64,000 bases of DNA, taken from Ochromonas danica. Lineage: Eukaryota; Sar; Chrysophyceae; Chromulinales; Chromulinaceae. Below the pieces are notes generated by a model. That model ran no database searches. It saw only the letters and a program-made list of their open reading frames with translations, and was not told where the DNA came from. Below, piece after piece: positions 33,461 to 46,048 of the stretch (its first letter is position 1; each line of letters opens with the position of its first letter). A program made the position numbers and the translations under genes. Location of the stretch: contig VKHL01000073.1 in the NCBI GenBank assembly GCA_015146655.1, forward strand, positions 1 to 64,000, in the 5' to 3' direction.

Positions 33461-34962
33461 ATGAAAAGCATCGCGTTGTCCCTCTTCCTCCTCCTCCTCC
33501 TACTGCTGCACTCCTCTGCTTGGAGAAGAGCCAGGCAGAAATGGCCTCGAGAGGTGGCACTCTCTTGCATCTCCTCCTTCCCAGCCTTCACGCCCATCCC
33601 CACAACCCAAGCCCTCGCCCTGCTGGCCCACAAGCAGCTGACAGACTGCCTCGCTCGCTCTGAGAGCTCGAAGCACCTTGACGATCAAAATAGCTCGAGC
33701 CTGGGCTACAAAGACCCCGAGTCATCCCAAGCGCTGCAGCAGTTCTGGCAGGAGCTGCAAGTGCTTCCCTCGGCCGCGCCCGTGACGACAGCGGCTCCTT
33801 TCTTCCACCGCGTGGGAGACAAGCGCATTTGGAAGACTTCTCTGCGCCACCAACACCAGGTGCGCAAGCTCGAAGAGGTGGGCCTGGATGTGGACGCGGT
33901 CATCAGCAACCGCCTCATCAACGAGCTGCGCGACTCCTTGGCTTGCTTGACTCTGAAGCCTTCGGAGCTGTCGCGAGAAGACGAAGAGAGGCGCTTTGAG
34001 CTGCGCAGACGACTCAAGTCGCTCGCCTCTTCTCTCTTCCACAGCGGCACAGAGAGAACAGAACAATCCGTCCCCGCAGCTGTCCTTCGGTGAGTCACTC
34101 TCACCCTCTCTCACTCTGTTTGACTGTTTTGCTGACCAATTGGTGTGCCTGCAGAGGACTGAGACAAGATCTGCTTCGCTACTGCCTCATGCGCGAGGAC
34201 CTCTCCCTGGCCGCCATCGCTCTGGAGGGATGCTCTTCGTACGGCTTGGAGGACTGGGTCGTGGTCGATCGACTGCTTCGTTTGGTCCGGCAAAGGCGTC
34301 GGCTGACTGAAGGCTCGGCTCTTGTCCGCGCTCTGCCCAGCGACCTCTTCCTGGACCTGCGCTCTCCCTCCTCGCCGCAGAGGGCGTTGCTCGATCGGAT
34401 CTTCTGCCATGGCGCTTTGATCCTGCTAGAACAGTCTCTGTCTCTCTTCAGCCGTCTGCGGGAAGAGGCGAAGGAGGCGAAGGAGGAGAAGAAGGTGCTC
34501 GAAGAGGAACTGCGGCGGTGCGAAGTCTCTCTCTGCCGCCATCTCCTCCTCCTGCAGAGATGCGATAGCCTGCCCCTTCCGAGTAACAAGGAAGCCTTCT
34601 CCGCTGGTTGGTTTAATGAGTGCTCTGCCTCTGTTGAATGGACTGGTCTGACTTGTTTGTGTGTTGTGAGTAGATTTGGTCAACATTCTCGCCTTGGCGA
34701 TTGGCTGGCAGCGCGTCTTGACCTCCTCGGGGGCGTTCTACCTTCTACTGCAGGTGATCATTCAGATGCTATCTTTGCTATTGCCATTGCCATTGCCATT
34801 GCCATTGCCATTGCCATTGCCATTGCCATTGCCATTGCCATTGCCATTGCCATTGCCATTGCCATTGCCCTAACAAATGCTATTGATGAGCAGGTTAGCC
34901 CGGAAAGTGTTTCCTCGCAACTCTCTCTGAGCTATCAAGCGCTTGTCAACTGTGAGAAGTAA
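33461..34962 (+). CDS. Unknown protein with signal peptide, possibly plastid-targeted
   Basis: Exons are 33461-34089, 34155-34606, 34674-34753 and 34894-34962, giving 409 aa in whole codons. It begins with a very hydrophobic signal peptide (MKSIALSLFLLLLLLLHSSA) followed by Trp and a basic, acid-poor stretch. In algae with red secondary plastids, an aromatic residue right after the signal cleavage site marks plastid proteins, so plastid import is possible. The rest is helical, with a Glu/Lys coil near residues 310-330, and resembles nothing I can name. The third intron (34754-34893) carries 15 copies of ATTGCC; reading through it would give an Ala-Ile repeat that I consider artefactual. Confidence 0.65.
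34780..34869 (+). repeat. Intronic (ATTGCC)15 microsatellite
   Basis: Fifteen uninterrupted ATTGCC units lie inside the third intron of the 33461-34962 gene, between donor CAG|GTGATC and acceptor GAGCAG|GTT. Confidence 0.9.
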
Positions 34963-35177
34963 TCATGCTCCATGGAATGTCACTGCTTAAAGAAGAGAAA
35001 GTCAATCGGACTTAATGATGGCAATGACATTAACAATAGCGAGAAAGTGTTGGATTTGTAAATAGAATCGCTTATCGAAACCATGAAAAGTGGACTTTTA
35101 ACTCTTCTTTCTCCCAAGCGCACTGCCTCTTTGAACCACTTCGCTGAGGCTTGAGAAGATGTCCTCACAATGCGAGG

Positions 35178-36287
35178 ATGAGCGCTGCCAATGAGGGATG
35201 GACTCTCTTCACAGCCACGGTCTTGCTCTACTGCCTGCCAGCTAGACTTCGTCCTGCCTGGTCAGTCCTGCTGGGCTCGATTGACCATCTCTGTGTGGCC
35301 ATCAGCTCGCTGCATCAAGAGCACTTTTGCCAAGGCCTAGAGGATGAGGAAGTCTTCATGGAGATGGTCAAGGCTATGGATGAGCTCGAGGTGTCAGATC
35401 TTCCCCGCGAGGCCATCGCTCTGGGGCTGTGGCAGAGGCAAGGCGCCGTGGCCGTGGCTGCCGGGACCTTCCACTCCCCCGTCGCTCGCTTCTTGCCCGC
35501 TGAAGGCAATGTGCGCACGGCTAGAATAGAAGTCGTTCTCCCTGCAACTGTGACCTGGGAGCAGGCGCTAAGCGAGGGCTTGCCAGTGGCCGTGCACTTG
35601 CCCGCCACAGGCGACGAGGGATTCGCGCTGCGCAGAACTTTCTTGGCGCACGCGCTGGCAGCGGACCACAAGATCTGCTCCGTCATCCTGCAGCTGCCAT
35701 TCTACGGCAATCGTCGCTCTCAGGGACAGACTAGCTCTGCTTTGTTGTGTCTGGAGGATATGGCGCGACAGAGTCTGGCGGCTGTGATGGAAGGCAATCG
35801 AATCCTTTGCTGGCTGAGAGAAGAAGGACACTGTGGAGTCGTTGGCTTCACAGGAATCAGCTTTGGAGGATCCATGGCAGCACTTGCCTCGGTCAAGTGT
35901 GCCATGGATCACTTCGTGGTGAGTCATGTCCCAGGCAACAGTCCTCACGATGCCTACGTGATGGGCGCCATGAGGCTTGGACTGCACGACCGAAACATTG
36001 AGCCTGCCGATCGCCTTCTAGCTCACATGGATATCGCTCGTGCTAGCAGGTCTATCCCTTCCACCAAGGCAGTACGAAGAGTGTACAAACAGCTCACGGC
36101 AAGGCACGACGCATTCATTCCTCTCGCTTGCTCGCTCAGACTGTTCAAGGCCATGAGTGAAATCGAGAACATGAAGAACGCCAAGCATGTCTTGCTGAGC
36201 GGCGGTCATGCTGCAGGCATTGTCTTGGGGCGACAGGCTTATCTCGACTTGATCGTGGAGGCCGTGAGAGACATCCAGCAGGTGTAA
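35178..36287 (+). CDS. ABHD18-like alpha/beta hydrolase
   Basis: This 369-aa single-exon protein comes from the ATG at 35178; the frame upstream only offers TTG. It fits the ABHD18 (DUF2048) family: LPFYGNRRSQGQTSS, a CLEDMARQSLAAVMEGNRIL helix, then the nucleophile elbow GFTGISFGGSMAAL (G-I-S-F-G), a conserved HDAFIPL acid region and LSGGHAAGI with the catalytic His. ABHD18 relatives are mitochondrial or lipid-associated esterases. The N-terminal LFTATVLLYCLPARLRPAW could be a membrane or targeting helix. The last codons (CAG CAG GTG TAA) are part of the first unit of the 26-bp minisatellite that follows, so repeat change could alter the C-terminus. Confidence 0.75.
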   Translation: MSAANEGWTLFTATVLLYCLPARLRPAWSVLLGSIDHLCVAISSLHQEHFCQGLEDEEVFMEMVKAMDELEVSDLPREAIALGLWQRQGAVAVAAGTFHSPVARFLPAEGNVRTARIEVVLPATVTWEQALSEGLPVAVHLPATGDEGFALRRTFLAHALAADHKICSVILQLPFYGNRRSQGQTSSALLCLEDMARQSLAAVMEGNRILCWLREEGHCGVVGFTGISFGGSMAALASVKCAMDHFVVSHVPGNSPHDAYVMGAMRLGLHDRNIEPADRLLAHMDIARASRSIPSTKAVRRVYKQLTARHDAFIPLACSLRLFKAMSEIENMKNAKHVLLSGGHAAGIVLGRQAYLDLIVEAVRDIQQV

Positions 36288-36510
36288 CACTAGGTGTAGA
36301 CCAGCAGGTGTAACACTAGGTGTAGACCAGCAGGTGTAACACTAGGTGTAGACCAGCAGGTGTAACACTAGGTGTAGACCAGCAGGTGTAACACTAGGTG
36401 TAGACCAGCAGGTGTAACACTAGGTGTAGACCAGCAGGTGTAACACTAGGTGTAGCACTAGGTGTAGCACTAGATGTAACACTAGGTGTAGCACTAGGTG
36501 TAGCACTAGA
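36275..36510 (+). repeat. 26-bp minisatellite overlapping a stop codon
   Basis: Seven nearly perfect copies of a 26-bp unit (CCAGCAGGTGTAACACTAGG plus 6 bases) start at 36275. They decay into 12-bp GTGTAGCACTAG-like sub-repeats up to about 36510. The first copy includes the end and stop codon of the ABHD18-like gene. The array fills most of the gap to the convergent CEP131 gene. Confidence 0.92.
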
Positions 36511-36617
36511 CTAGATCCACACGGTGTTACCCACAGTATCTGTAATTACGTTTACCACTCGTTCTTTCCGCCACACGATGACCTCCAATAGCATGGAAGG
36601 CTCTGGGTTAGATTACT

Positions 36618-38722
36618 TCAAGCGAAGGCTCTGTCCCGAAGAGCTTCTAACTCTGTCTGGTAGTTGGCATTCTCTTTCGTCAACTCGTCCACGGCTCTGC
36701 GCAGACTCTCCAACTGATCATCTTTGCGCTTCAAGACGGCGGCAATCTTGCTCTCGATACGACTCAGCTCGTTGCTGTACTCCTCCTCCAACTCTCTCTT
36801 GCGGTCAGTCAAGCTCTTCTCCAAGTTGGAACTCTCTTTCCGCAGTTTGTCTCGCTCTTCTCGCTTCTCCTCCTCCTCCCCCTTCAGCTGCTTCTTCACC
36901 TCAGACAGCCTCTGCGAATAGTCATCTTTAGCATTCTCCATGTCGTGCTCCACAGTCTGCAGCTTTCGTTTGACTTCCTCAGTCTGCCCTCGCAGTGAGT
37001 CCTTCGCCTCTGCCTGGCTGTGCACGCTTTGCTTCTTCGCGTCCAGCTGTCCTCTCAACACTTCGATCTCTTTGCGCAGTGCCGCCCGTCGTTCCAGCGA
37101 GCGCCGCTCATTCTCTTTCAACGTCTGCATGGAGTCGTCCAGGCGACTGCGCAGGTCGTCAGCCTCGGCGAAGATTTCCTCTTTGCGACGCTGTTTGGCT
37201 TGGTCATGATCTGCTCGCAGCTTCGCCACAATGGTCTCCCTCTCTCTCAAGATAGTCGCCTCCAGCTGCTGCAAGAGCTTGCGGAACAAATCTTGTTGTC
37301 GTTGGTGGCGCAGGCTGTGCAGGGACTGCTTCTGCTGGGCGAGGACTTGCTTGCAGCGCTCTTTCTCCTGCCGCAGAGCCTGTGCATGCTGTTGCATGAG
37401 GCTGGAGAGCTGCTCTTGTTGCTCGCTGATGAGTGTCTGCACGGTGCTGTTGTGGGAGGAGACGATCGCCTGCAGTGCCTGGCGCTGCATCTCCGACTCC
37501 TTCGCCGAGGACTTCTCCGCCTCACGCTCCGCCTCTCGCAGCTGACTCTTCCACTTCTCCCTCGCCTCTTCCACCTCACGACTATGTGCCTGGCGCATGT
37601 CAGCAAGGCGGCGTTGGACTGTCTGCTCAGTGCGGGCCAGCTCGGAGGAAAGGTCTTCCTGCAGCTGCCGCCGAGCCTTCTCGACCTCTTGGCCCAGCTT
37701 CTCCTGCAACTCCAGCCTCACCTTGGACAGACGAGTTTGATTCTCCAATCGCCGCCTCTCCACGGCTTCTTTCAAAGAGGTGACGAAGGCTTGAAGCTTT
37801 GGCTCCTGCGCATTAGCCGCGGAGACTTTCAGCATTTCCTCTTTGGCAGCCAAGGCCTTCTGCAGGGAGAGCTGGTCCTCCGCCTCCCACTGCCGCCGCG
37901 CTTTGCTCATCTTCAGACACAGGGGACTAGTGTGAGAAGGCAGGGGATTAGTGTAGTGTAGTCAGTGAAGAGTGTGTACCTTCTTCTGCAATTGTGCTCT
38001 GACGCCCTCGAGGAAGACTTCCTTCTCCCCCGCGAAGCTCTCGCACTTCTTGCCCAGACTATCATATTGCTCTTGCAGCTTCTTCAAGTCAGAGGAGAGT
38101 TTGTCGTGGAAGTCTCGGATCTTCTTCAACTTGGCCGTCTTGGCCGCGCGCTGGGCCGCCAATTCCTTCTCCGCCTCAGACTCGCAGCGCTGCTGGCGCT
38201 TTTCCTTCACTGTCCGCAGGTTGGCCAGCTCCTCTTGCAGGTATCCAATGGAGGTGGTCTTGTCTGCCAGGCGCTTCTTCAGCTGACTAACTTTAGTCTG
38301 CAGGGAGGTCACAGTGCTGGCCAGAGACTCCAAGCCTAGAGAAGACATCGACCGCTCCTCCACCTCCGCCTCCTCCCTCCTCACCACTGACGCACTTCCG
38401 TCTCCCTAGTACGGCGAATCATATCCCAGCCCCATAGCCGTTAACACTCACACAGTCAGAGAGGAGGGGAGGGAGAGAGACTCACGTTTGGCGGAGGGAA
38501 GGACCAGGCAGTCTCTCGCTGACCCTGTAACTTGATTGAGTCACTGTGCAGACGCTCTTTGGGGACCAGGAAGGTGGCGGGGAGGGGGACGGGAGGCTTC
38601 TCTTCGCTCACTTCCTCATCGGAGCCCCACTCGTCCCAAATGTACCGACTCTTGCCATAGCTGCTGCCACCACCACTTCCTGCACCAGAAGCAGTGGATT
38701 GGTGAGAACTCTTAAAGGACAT
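36618..38722 (-). CDS. CEP131: CEP131/AZI1-like centriolar satellite coiled-coil protein
   Basis: Exons are 38486-38722, 37980-38405 and 36618-37910, giving 651 aa in whole codons. An N-terminal Ser/Gly-rich part with YIWDEWGSDEE is followed by almost continuous coiled coil. The C-terminal half matches the conserved CEP131 region: ARRQWEAEDQ...EPKLQAFVTSLKEAVERRR at its start and RIESKIAAVLKRKDDQLESL near the end, with the same spacing as animal CEP131. CEP131 works at the basal body, transition zone and centriolar satellites and is needed for cilia and flagella. The ATG before SFKSS was chosen because the upstream extension has only a TTG. The acceptor GAAG|ATG at 37910/37911 avoids a stop in the alternative. 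Confidence 0.72.
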
Positions 38723-40129
38723 CCTGATTTCACCACCAACCAAGAGTTCTCATACCAAAATGACTCAATCATACCCAGTCACCGTTAACTTAAGACAATC
38801 GCGCAACGCTACTGTAGCAGTTAACTTGACATCTACACGGAAATCAATGTTAATCGAGACTGTGATTGCAGATAGCACATCTAGACTACTATCTATCCAG
38901 AAATGCAAAAAGAAAGACAATCTAGCACTTCTTGGTGATGCAGAATTAGCTCTCATTCTTCATGTTTTGACGTCAAACCAACCGCATCTGATACAGTATT
39001 ATTGCGTGGGAGAGTGGACGTTAACACGGTGGCAACTATTGGGTACATAGCATGCACTAGTGATGAGAATGAAGACAAAACAAGGGAGGAATGCGAGAGC
39101 GTTAACTCAAAAGCAAAGAGGTGTCCTTGCTAAGACAACCGTTCAATCACTCGGACTACATCACAAACTATGGTTCCTAAGAAAGCATACCGTCTCGAAA
39201 TCAAGTCGCACCATTCACCCTCTGAGAAGGAGACTTGAGTATAAATTCTCTAGAGAACGTAGCATTTTCTGTCAAATGAATAGACACTACAGACCCTAAC
39301 AATCGATCGTCAGCAGGCGGGTCGACCTTCTCGTTGTCACAGGAATAAGAGCAGCGGATAGAAATCACAGCCACAAGTTGACACCAGCTTGATTGATGAT
39401 AGTAACAGCACCGTATATTGCTCTATCCAGCAATGCAATCTTCTCAATTGCATGACGTCATAATGACTGAGAAAGGAAAGAAGTCTCAGAGTAGTACGTC
39501 AAGTTGTCCAGCAGGGAGAGTCAACTGGAAGAAGGAGCAAAGCATCAGAGCAATCCTCTGATCAAACAACACACAACACCCTCAAACTACCATAACCATC
39601 ATTCACCACCACCACCATCACAATCAGACACTTTCTGATCCTCACACCATCATCTTCTACGAAGCGCAACAGAAACACACGAGAAATGAGCAGGAGCAAT
39701 CATAACAAGCAGAACGCTAGACAATCCGCTAGCAGCGGATAGCAATATGATACAGCCCCTACATAGGAAATATGTGCTACAAACACTGACATATGCAAAG
39801 AGTGCGAAAGCAACCAGAGCAACGACAACTAGCCAAAACATCCATGAAAGAGGGATTAAGTCCGCAAATTATACTAGCTAATGTAAAAAACAAATAAAGC
39901 CAACACACAATGAACAGCAAGCACACCTAACAATATTGAATCTAACTTGCGCTAAGAGAAAAGCAGGACACAAACAAACACAACATGATCATAATTTTTA
40001 TGGTTATACAGATAGTTGTTTAGGAAAGCACAATAACTAAACACACTGCCAGGTACAGAAAACGTGAGCCGAGTAGAAATTGAGGTAACCCGTGCATTCC
40101 AACAAGGGTTTAAAACCGTATAAGTACCT
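38723..40129. other. 1.4-kb intergenic region, no supported gene
   Basis: This region must hold the CEP131 promoter and the 3' UTR of the RRM gene. An ATG frame at 38760-39050 (96 codons, plus strand) begins 37 bp from the CEP131 start. It is unlike any family I know and could be a small lineage gene or chance. Short CACCAC tracts occur at about 39600. No tRNA or other structured RNA was recognised. Confidence 0.4.
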
Positions 40130-42385
40130 TTAGCTTTGAGATTGGGTACCTTCAGGAGCATAAGTCGACTCGACAGGGTCATTTTGAAGACCATCGACAT
40201 CGACAGAAGCTGAAGCATTACTGCTCGAAGAAGGAAGAGGTGGTAGCTCAAGCAAAGGAGCTCGCAAAAGATCCACCGAATATTCTGAATATGTATTATC
40301 AATAGCCACGACAGCGGGGTCAGATGGGGCGGAAATGGAGCGTTCCAAATGATTGATATTGTTATCTTGATAGTTATTCTCGCCGTGATCAACTAAAACC
40401 GAATTGTCGGCGGTGGAACCATCTAAAGGATGAGAGAAAGAGAAGTGTGAAATAGAGGAAATATTGCCTCGATTGTCAGTGTCATAGGTCGACACGTTCA
40501 TGGAAGTGTACTGCATGCCTTTACCCATGACCATTGTCAAAGGAAGTGACATCGACGAGGCTCCAAAATCACTTTCGTTGCCGCCCACCGAAAGCATGGG
40601 TCCGCGGTTAGGTACCTGCTGCTGAGACATACGAGAAGTTGGAGAGGGAGCAAGTGTTTGAGGTTGACCAGGCCTCGCTCCAAAAGCAAAAGGCGATCGG
40701 AGCACTGGAGCTGGAGGAAAAGAAACTGGAAACTCGGGAGAATGCCAAGAATCTTGCAAAGCAATGCCGCCACTATTGCCACCGCTATTGCTGTTATCCA
40801 CCCCACTTTTTCTTCTGGTCGCACTGGAAGGTGTTACTCCAATAGGCGAATCCAGTCCGCTCAGTGAATCCAGAGACATAGACGCCATTCGGGAAGTCAA
40901 TCGATCTGCCTCATAGCTCATACGAGGGGAAGTCATAGTGGAAGTTGTAGTCATTGCTAATCCAGTAGATACAACAGAGCTTTCACTGTCCACTCTGGAA
41001 ATGCCTTCGAAAGTAAAGTGACGAGGATTGTTGGTAGGAGAGGAGGCCGACTGGACCATTCCCCTGTGAATGAAGTCTCTGGGAGAGGGTTGTTTCGAAT
41101 GACTACCGCCAGGGAAATTGGGCATGCCGACATCAACTGGAGGAGGAAGATGTCTCGGCGGTAAAGGGGGCATGGCAGAGCGAGGAGTGGTGGGAGGACG
41201 CCCATGCATCTCGCTGTTCACGAAGCCATCATGGAAGTAACCTCCATTATAGTGATCCGCCGCACCCACGGCAGCATTCAGCGGAGATGGTGGCATGCTG
41301 TTAAAGATCTGAGGAATGCCAGCATTGCCGCGAGAATAAGCAGAGGGATAATAGTCACCATGCACCGAAGCGGAGTGACTGTCCAAGGAGACGTCACACG
41401 AAAGATTACCCATGACATACTGGCCACTCATAGGGTAAGACCCAGAGTTCAAGGTAATAGAGCCAGAATTAGATCGTGAAACACTCGAACTTGAATTGTA
41501 TCCTTCATTTCCACCATACATCATCGAGTTTGAGGGCGAGACAGACACTGGCCCATTAGCGGCAGCAGCTGCCGCCAGGCGGTTTGCTTGCTCGAACTGC
41601 TTAAGAAGATTGCGAGACAATTCAGCAGTGAAGGTGATGTGGTTCATCGTAGTCTTGTGGATGCACTTCACGGCCTTGAAAGCGGCCTGTACACCTTCCT
41701 GACTCGACGCGAAGTGCACAAAGCCATAGCCGTACTGAGATCCTCCACGCTATAGCAAAGGAAAATTCACAGTAAGTCAAAGCAACTCTGACAATATGAA
41801 ACAGCAGAAAGAGAGACATTACATGATCAATGAAGGACTCCTTGATGGAGACATCTTCGATATAGCCGAAGGGGATGAACACTTGTAACAAGTCTTGGTT
41901 CGTGATGGTGCGATCGGTCTAGTCCACGCCAAGTATTAGAAGGTAACATATAGGAGAGAGAAAGGAACGGTAACTCACAATAGGCGTGGAGTAGCGCACG
42001 TAGATCGAGTTGATCGCGCCGTTTTTGTCGCCCCCCTTGCTGTGCTGAAAAGCCCAATTAACTCTGAGGGAGAAAGTTAAGAACAGAATTTTAATTTCAT
42101 TTCTTCCAAAAAATAGAGCAGGGAAAACAAGATCAACCTGAGAATTCTTCCCATAAACATCTGCCCATCGAGACGCGACTTCGCAATTTCAGCAACTTCC
42201 ACAGTTGCCATCGTGACAAACGCGTAGGTGATCGTTCTAGTTTCATTGACACTTTTTTTAATTTTCACATCCAAGACAGGGCCAAAGGCGGCGAACAAGT
42301 GCTCGATGTGTTCTTCTTGACAATATTTTGGCAGATCTCCGATAAAGAGACATCCGTAACCCGAAAAATTGTTTGGTTTCATCAT
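40130..42385 (-). CDS. Two-RRM RNA-binding protein with long disordered tail
   Basis: Exons are 42138-42385, 41979-42063, 41823-41918 and 40130-41749, giving 682 aa in whole codons. The first RRM has RNP2 CLFIGD and RNP1-like ITYAFVTM, and continues across the first intron to ILRVNWAF. The second RRM runs from NSIYVRY through VFIPFGYIEDVSI to the RNP1 YGYGFVHF. A helix (TAELSRNLLKQFEQANRLAA) precedes a 450-aa low-complexity tail rich in Ser, Pro, Asn, Gly and Met. The RRM pair recalls TIA/PUB1-like mRNA regulators, but the exact family is not certain. It is divergent from the membrane 3CxxC gene at 42770. Confidence 0.82.
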
Positions 42386-42769
42386 TTCATCATAGGGTGG
42401 TGTGGCTCAAACTCAGACGGTGGTTTATTTTGCGGGAGCAGTGGTGGATCGATCGTCAGGATAGAATGTTGTTAGAGGTTTGGTTGTTGTCTTTCGAGGG
42501 CAGTGGAGTGGCCGCCTTGCTGGCTTGACTGACTGCTCGCTCAGTCAGTCTGGAGCGCACCGGAACTGTCCGTTCCGAACGCATAGGAGCAGCGGGAGGT
42601 TGAGGATGAAGAAACGCGTTTCTCTCCTCCCACGTCACCACAAAGGATTCGATGCAAAACGAAGACACAGAAGACTCGCTCCCCGCTCTGCCAACAAACA
42701 AGCCGAACGACTAGCAAGACCTGCTGGCAGTTGACAACCATCATCCTCGTTGCCACATATGGTTGAACT

Positions 42770-43726
42770 ATGACAACTTGGCTTATTGTTTTAATCGTGG
42801 TTGTTGCTTTGGGTGCTGCGGTGGTTCTTCTTTATTTCCACTTTCAAAGCAGTGATCTTGCAGACATTCTGCTCAATGGCAGGGGAGCAGATATTGAATC
42901 AGCTGTTCTGCTACCCAAGACACCTTCCCTCACCAATCTCTATCCCTATGCTGGATACCAAAGTGATCATACTCCGCAAGAGTTTGAGACCAATCCACTG
43001 CTGGAGACCAAGATACTCTTCCCTCCCATCTCCACTCCCTCTCCTTCTCGTGTTCCCCAGCCTTTGAGCGATTCAGAGAAAAGCCACAACCGCAGGGTTT
43101 CCTTAGCTCAGAAATACATGGAAGAGGTTGACCGTTTCATTCGAAACAAGGATAGCTTCTATGCACCTGGATTCATTTACAACATCGAAAGACTCCGGCA
43201 GGAGTTGCCACCACCCAAAGAACTCAAGCTGAACAGTCGCCAATCCTTTGTGGCTTTCTTAAGAAACAGGCCGGAAGTTCGTGTAGTGGGCACGAAAGCG
43301 CTGGAGTTGGTTGCTCTGACGCCTTTCCGCATGCCGGGCGTGGCAGTGCAGGGGTACTTCCATTGCGTGCTGGGTTATTGCAATGCCTCCTGGGAGAGCT
43401 CTGAATCATATGCAGACACCTTCCAGATCTGCTGGCGCTGTGGCGCGCGAGTCTTTCCTTATCGGCAAGAATGGCTCAATCTCGAGGACTGCCGAGGGGT
43501 GGGCAACCGCACGACCAAATGGCAAGATCGTCAACGACGTCCTATTCAGCCTTTGTTAACCCCACCGCGCTTACGTCTTACGCATTCCATTAACAATCTC
43601 ATCATGCCCTCAGCGGCGGGCGCAACACCACCTGGATCTCGATCAACCACTCCTGTGAGAATGAGATCTCAATCAAAAGCGCGATCTGTATTATCGGAAG
43701 AGTCCTCAGAGCTGGACCTGTTCTGA
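42770..43726 (+). CDS. Membrane-anchored 3CxxC zinc-finger protein (ZAR1/RTP-type)
   Basis: This 318-aa single-exon protein has an N-terminal transmembrane anchor (WLIVLIVVVALGAAVVLLYF) and a disordered linker. Its zinc domain has FHCVLGYCNASW, ICWRCGARVFPYRQEWL and further cysteines (DCRG) in the pattern of the 3CxxC fold of ZAR1 and receptor-transporting proteins. A Ser/Arg/Pro-rich tail ends SSELDLF. RTP proteins are membrane-tethered chaperones with a C-terminal anchor and ZAR1 is a soluble RNA-binding protein, so an N-terminal anchor is unusual. The function cannot be assigned. It converges with RAB2. Confidence 0.68.
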   Translation: MTTWLIVLIVVVALGAAVVLLYFHFQSSDLADILLNGRGADIESAVLLPKTPSLTNLYPYAGYQSDHTPQEFETNPLLETKILFPPISTPSPSRVPQPLSDSEKSHNRRVSLAQKYMEEVDRFIRNKDSFYAPGFIYNIERLRQELPPPKELKLNSRQSFVAFLRNRPEVRVVGTKALELVALTPFRMPGVAVQGYFHCVLGYCNASWESSESYADTFQICWRCGARVFPYRQEWLNLEDCRGVGNRTTKWQDRQRRPIQPLLTPPRLRLTHSINNLIMPSAAGATPPGSRSTTPVRMRSQSKARSVLSEESSELDLF

Positions 43727-43798
43727 GACTGCATCTTTCTTCTTCTCGTGTATTGTTTTCTATATCTGTTTTGTACATATTCTGGATCAGAAGTGTTA

Positions 43799-43818
43799 GG
43801 TTCGGACGAACCTTTTAG
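43799..43818. other. Short perfect hairpin between convergent genes
   Basis: AGGTTCGGACGAACCT followed by TTTTAG forms a 6-7 bp stem with a tiny loop and a T-run, 72 bp after the 3CxxC gene stop and 130 bp from the RAB2 stop. It could be a 3'-end or termination structure, or chance. Confidence 0.35.
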
Positions 43819-43948
43819 TGCGTCAATGCATCAACGCGCTATTGAACAATTATCGATTGTGTTACTGCCGCCATGGTTAATCTTGAAAGACATAATATCA
43901 TACAAATAAGCTGCTCGAACACAATCCCATCACCACCCCTCCGCGAGC

Positions 43949-45027
<1,079 letters not shown>

Positions 45028-45191
45028 TTTCCCAGCAAATCAATCCCAAGCGATATCTTGCCTGCCCATCTTGTCGACACTCGCTCCAAATCTCAACTTT
45101 TCATAAACTTGAGATTCTTTCCTCAATTTCAGAATGCTAGAATCCTAGAATCCTAGCATGACATGACAAATGAAAAGAAGAAGAAATCGAA

Positions 45192-46048
45192 ATGATGCTG
45201 TGGATCTTGACCTTCCTCGTGCTTCTTTCCCTCTCCTCTGCGAAGCTGAGAGTGGAAACTAAAAACAGCACTATACCCTGTAATACCTTTGACCCCAAGA
45301 AAATCAAGCTCGTGACCTTCGATGTCTTCGCCGCCCTCATGGACTTGGACAGTTAGTGCCCCCTCTCCCTTCCCCCTCCACGACTCTAACTTACCCCTCT
45401 ATCTGCTTGCTCTTAGCGTCACTGAAGTCCTCCGTGGCGAAGATCTTGCCCTCTCTGAGCCAGCAGCAGGTGAAGTCCCTCGCCGAGCAGTGGGAGAACG
45501 CCTACGGAGACTACGCGGGCACTGTCTTCGACGAATCAGTCACGGGGCCCAGTCCTTTCCAGTGGGTCATATCCACCTCCCTCACCTCGATCCTGCAGAA
45601 GATGGCGATCACTGTGACGTCTGACGAGTTCAACGCGCTCCTCGCGGCCTGGGGGGACCTGACCCCTTGGCAAGGCACTCAAGAGGCATTGGAGACCATT
45701 TACAACGCCAAGTTTACTCTCGGCACTCTGTCCAATGGTGACAAGGAGACGCTGTCTCGCGCCATGAAGGTCTTCGCCCCGTCCGTGACCTTCTCTTACT
45801 TCTTCTCGTCCGACTTCCCCGTGGGCTCCTTCAAGCCCGATGTTGCCATGTACCGCCAGCTGAGCGAGACTACCGGCTTGACTGCTGAGCAGATTCTTCA
45901 CGTGGCAGGAGCGAACATCGATGGCTGGGGCTCGAGAGACGCGGGACTCTATTCTGCGCTGCTGCGCTCTCCTCCTTACCCCAAACTACCCTTGCCGTGC
46001 TTCCTCTTGGATGATATTTCCGAACTTCCTGCTGTTCTTGGCCTATGA
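45192..46048 (+). CDS. Secreted haloacid-dehalogenase-like hydrolase
   Basis: Exons are 45192-45351 and 45417-46048, giving 263 aa. A signal peptide (MMLWILTFLVLLSLSSA) leads into a type-II HAD fold like L-2-haloacid dehalogenases. Motif I is VTFDVFAALMD (nucleophile Asp), motif II LGTLSNGD, motif III SFKPDVAMY (Lys) and motif IV HVAGANIDGWGSRDAG. The catalytic set is complete. The signal peptide sends it to the secretory pathway, which is unusual for this family. Residues after the cleavage site (KLRVET) lack the aromatic plastid signature, so secretion or a vacuole is more likely than the plastid. The substrate is unknown. Confidence 0.78.

Noticed and set aside
34676-34962. Leu-Pro and Ala-Ile dipeptide repeat proteins
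   Set aside because: They are translations of the intronic ATTGCC microsatellite in different frames. Splicing at 34754-34893 gives whole codons and removes it.
37020-37961. A 313-codon plus-strand Leu-rich frame
   Set aside because: It mirrors the coiled-coil codons of CEP131 and has no start context or family.
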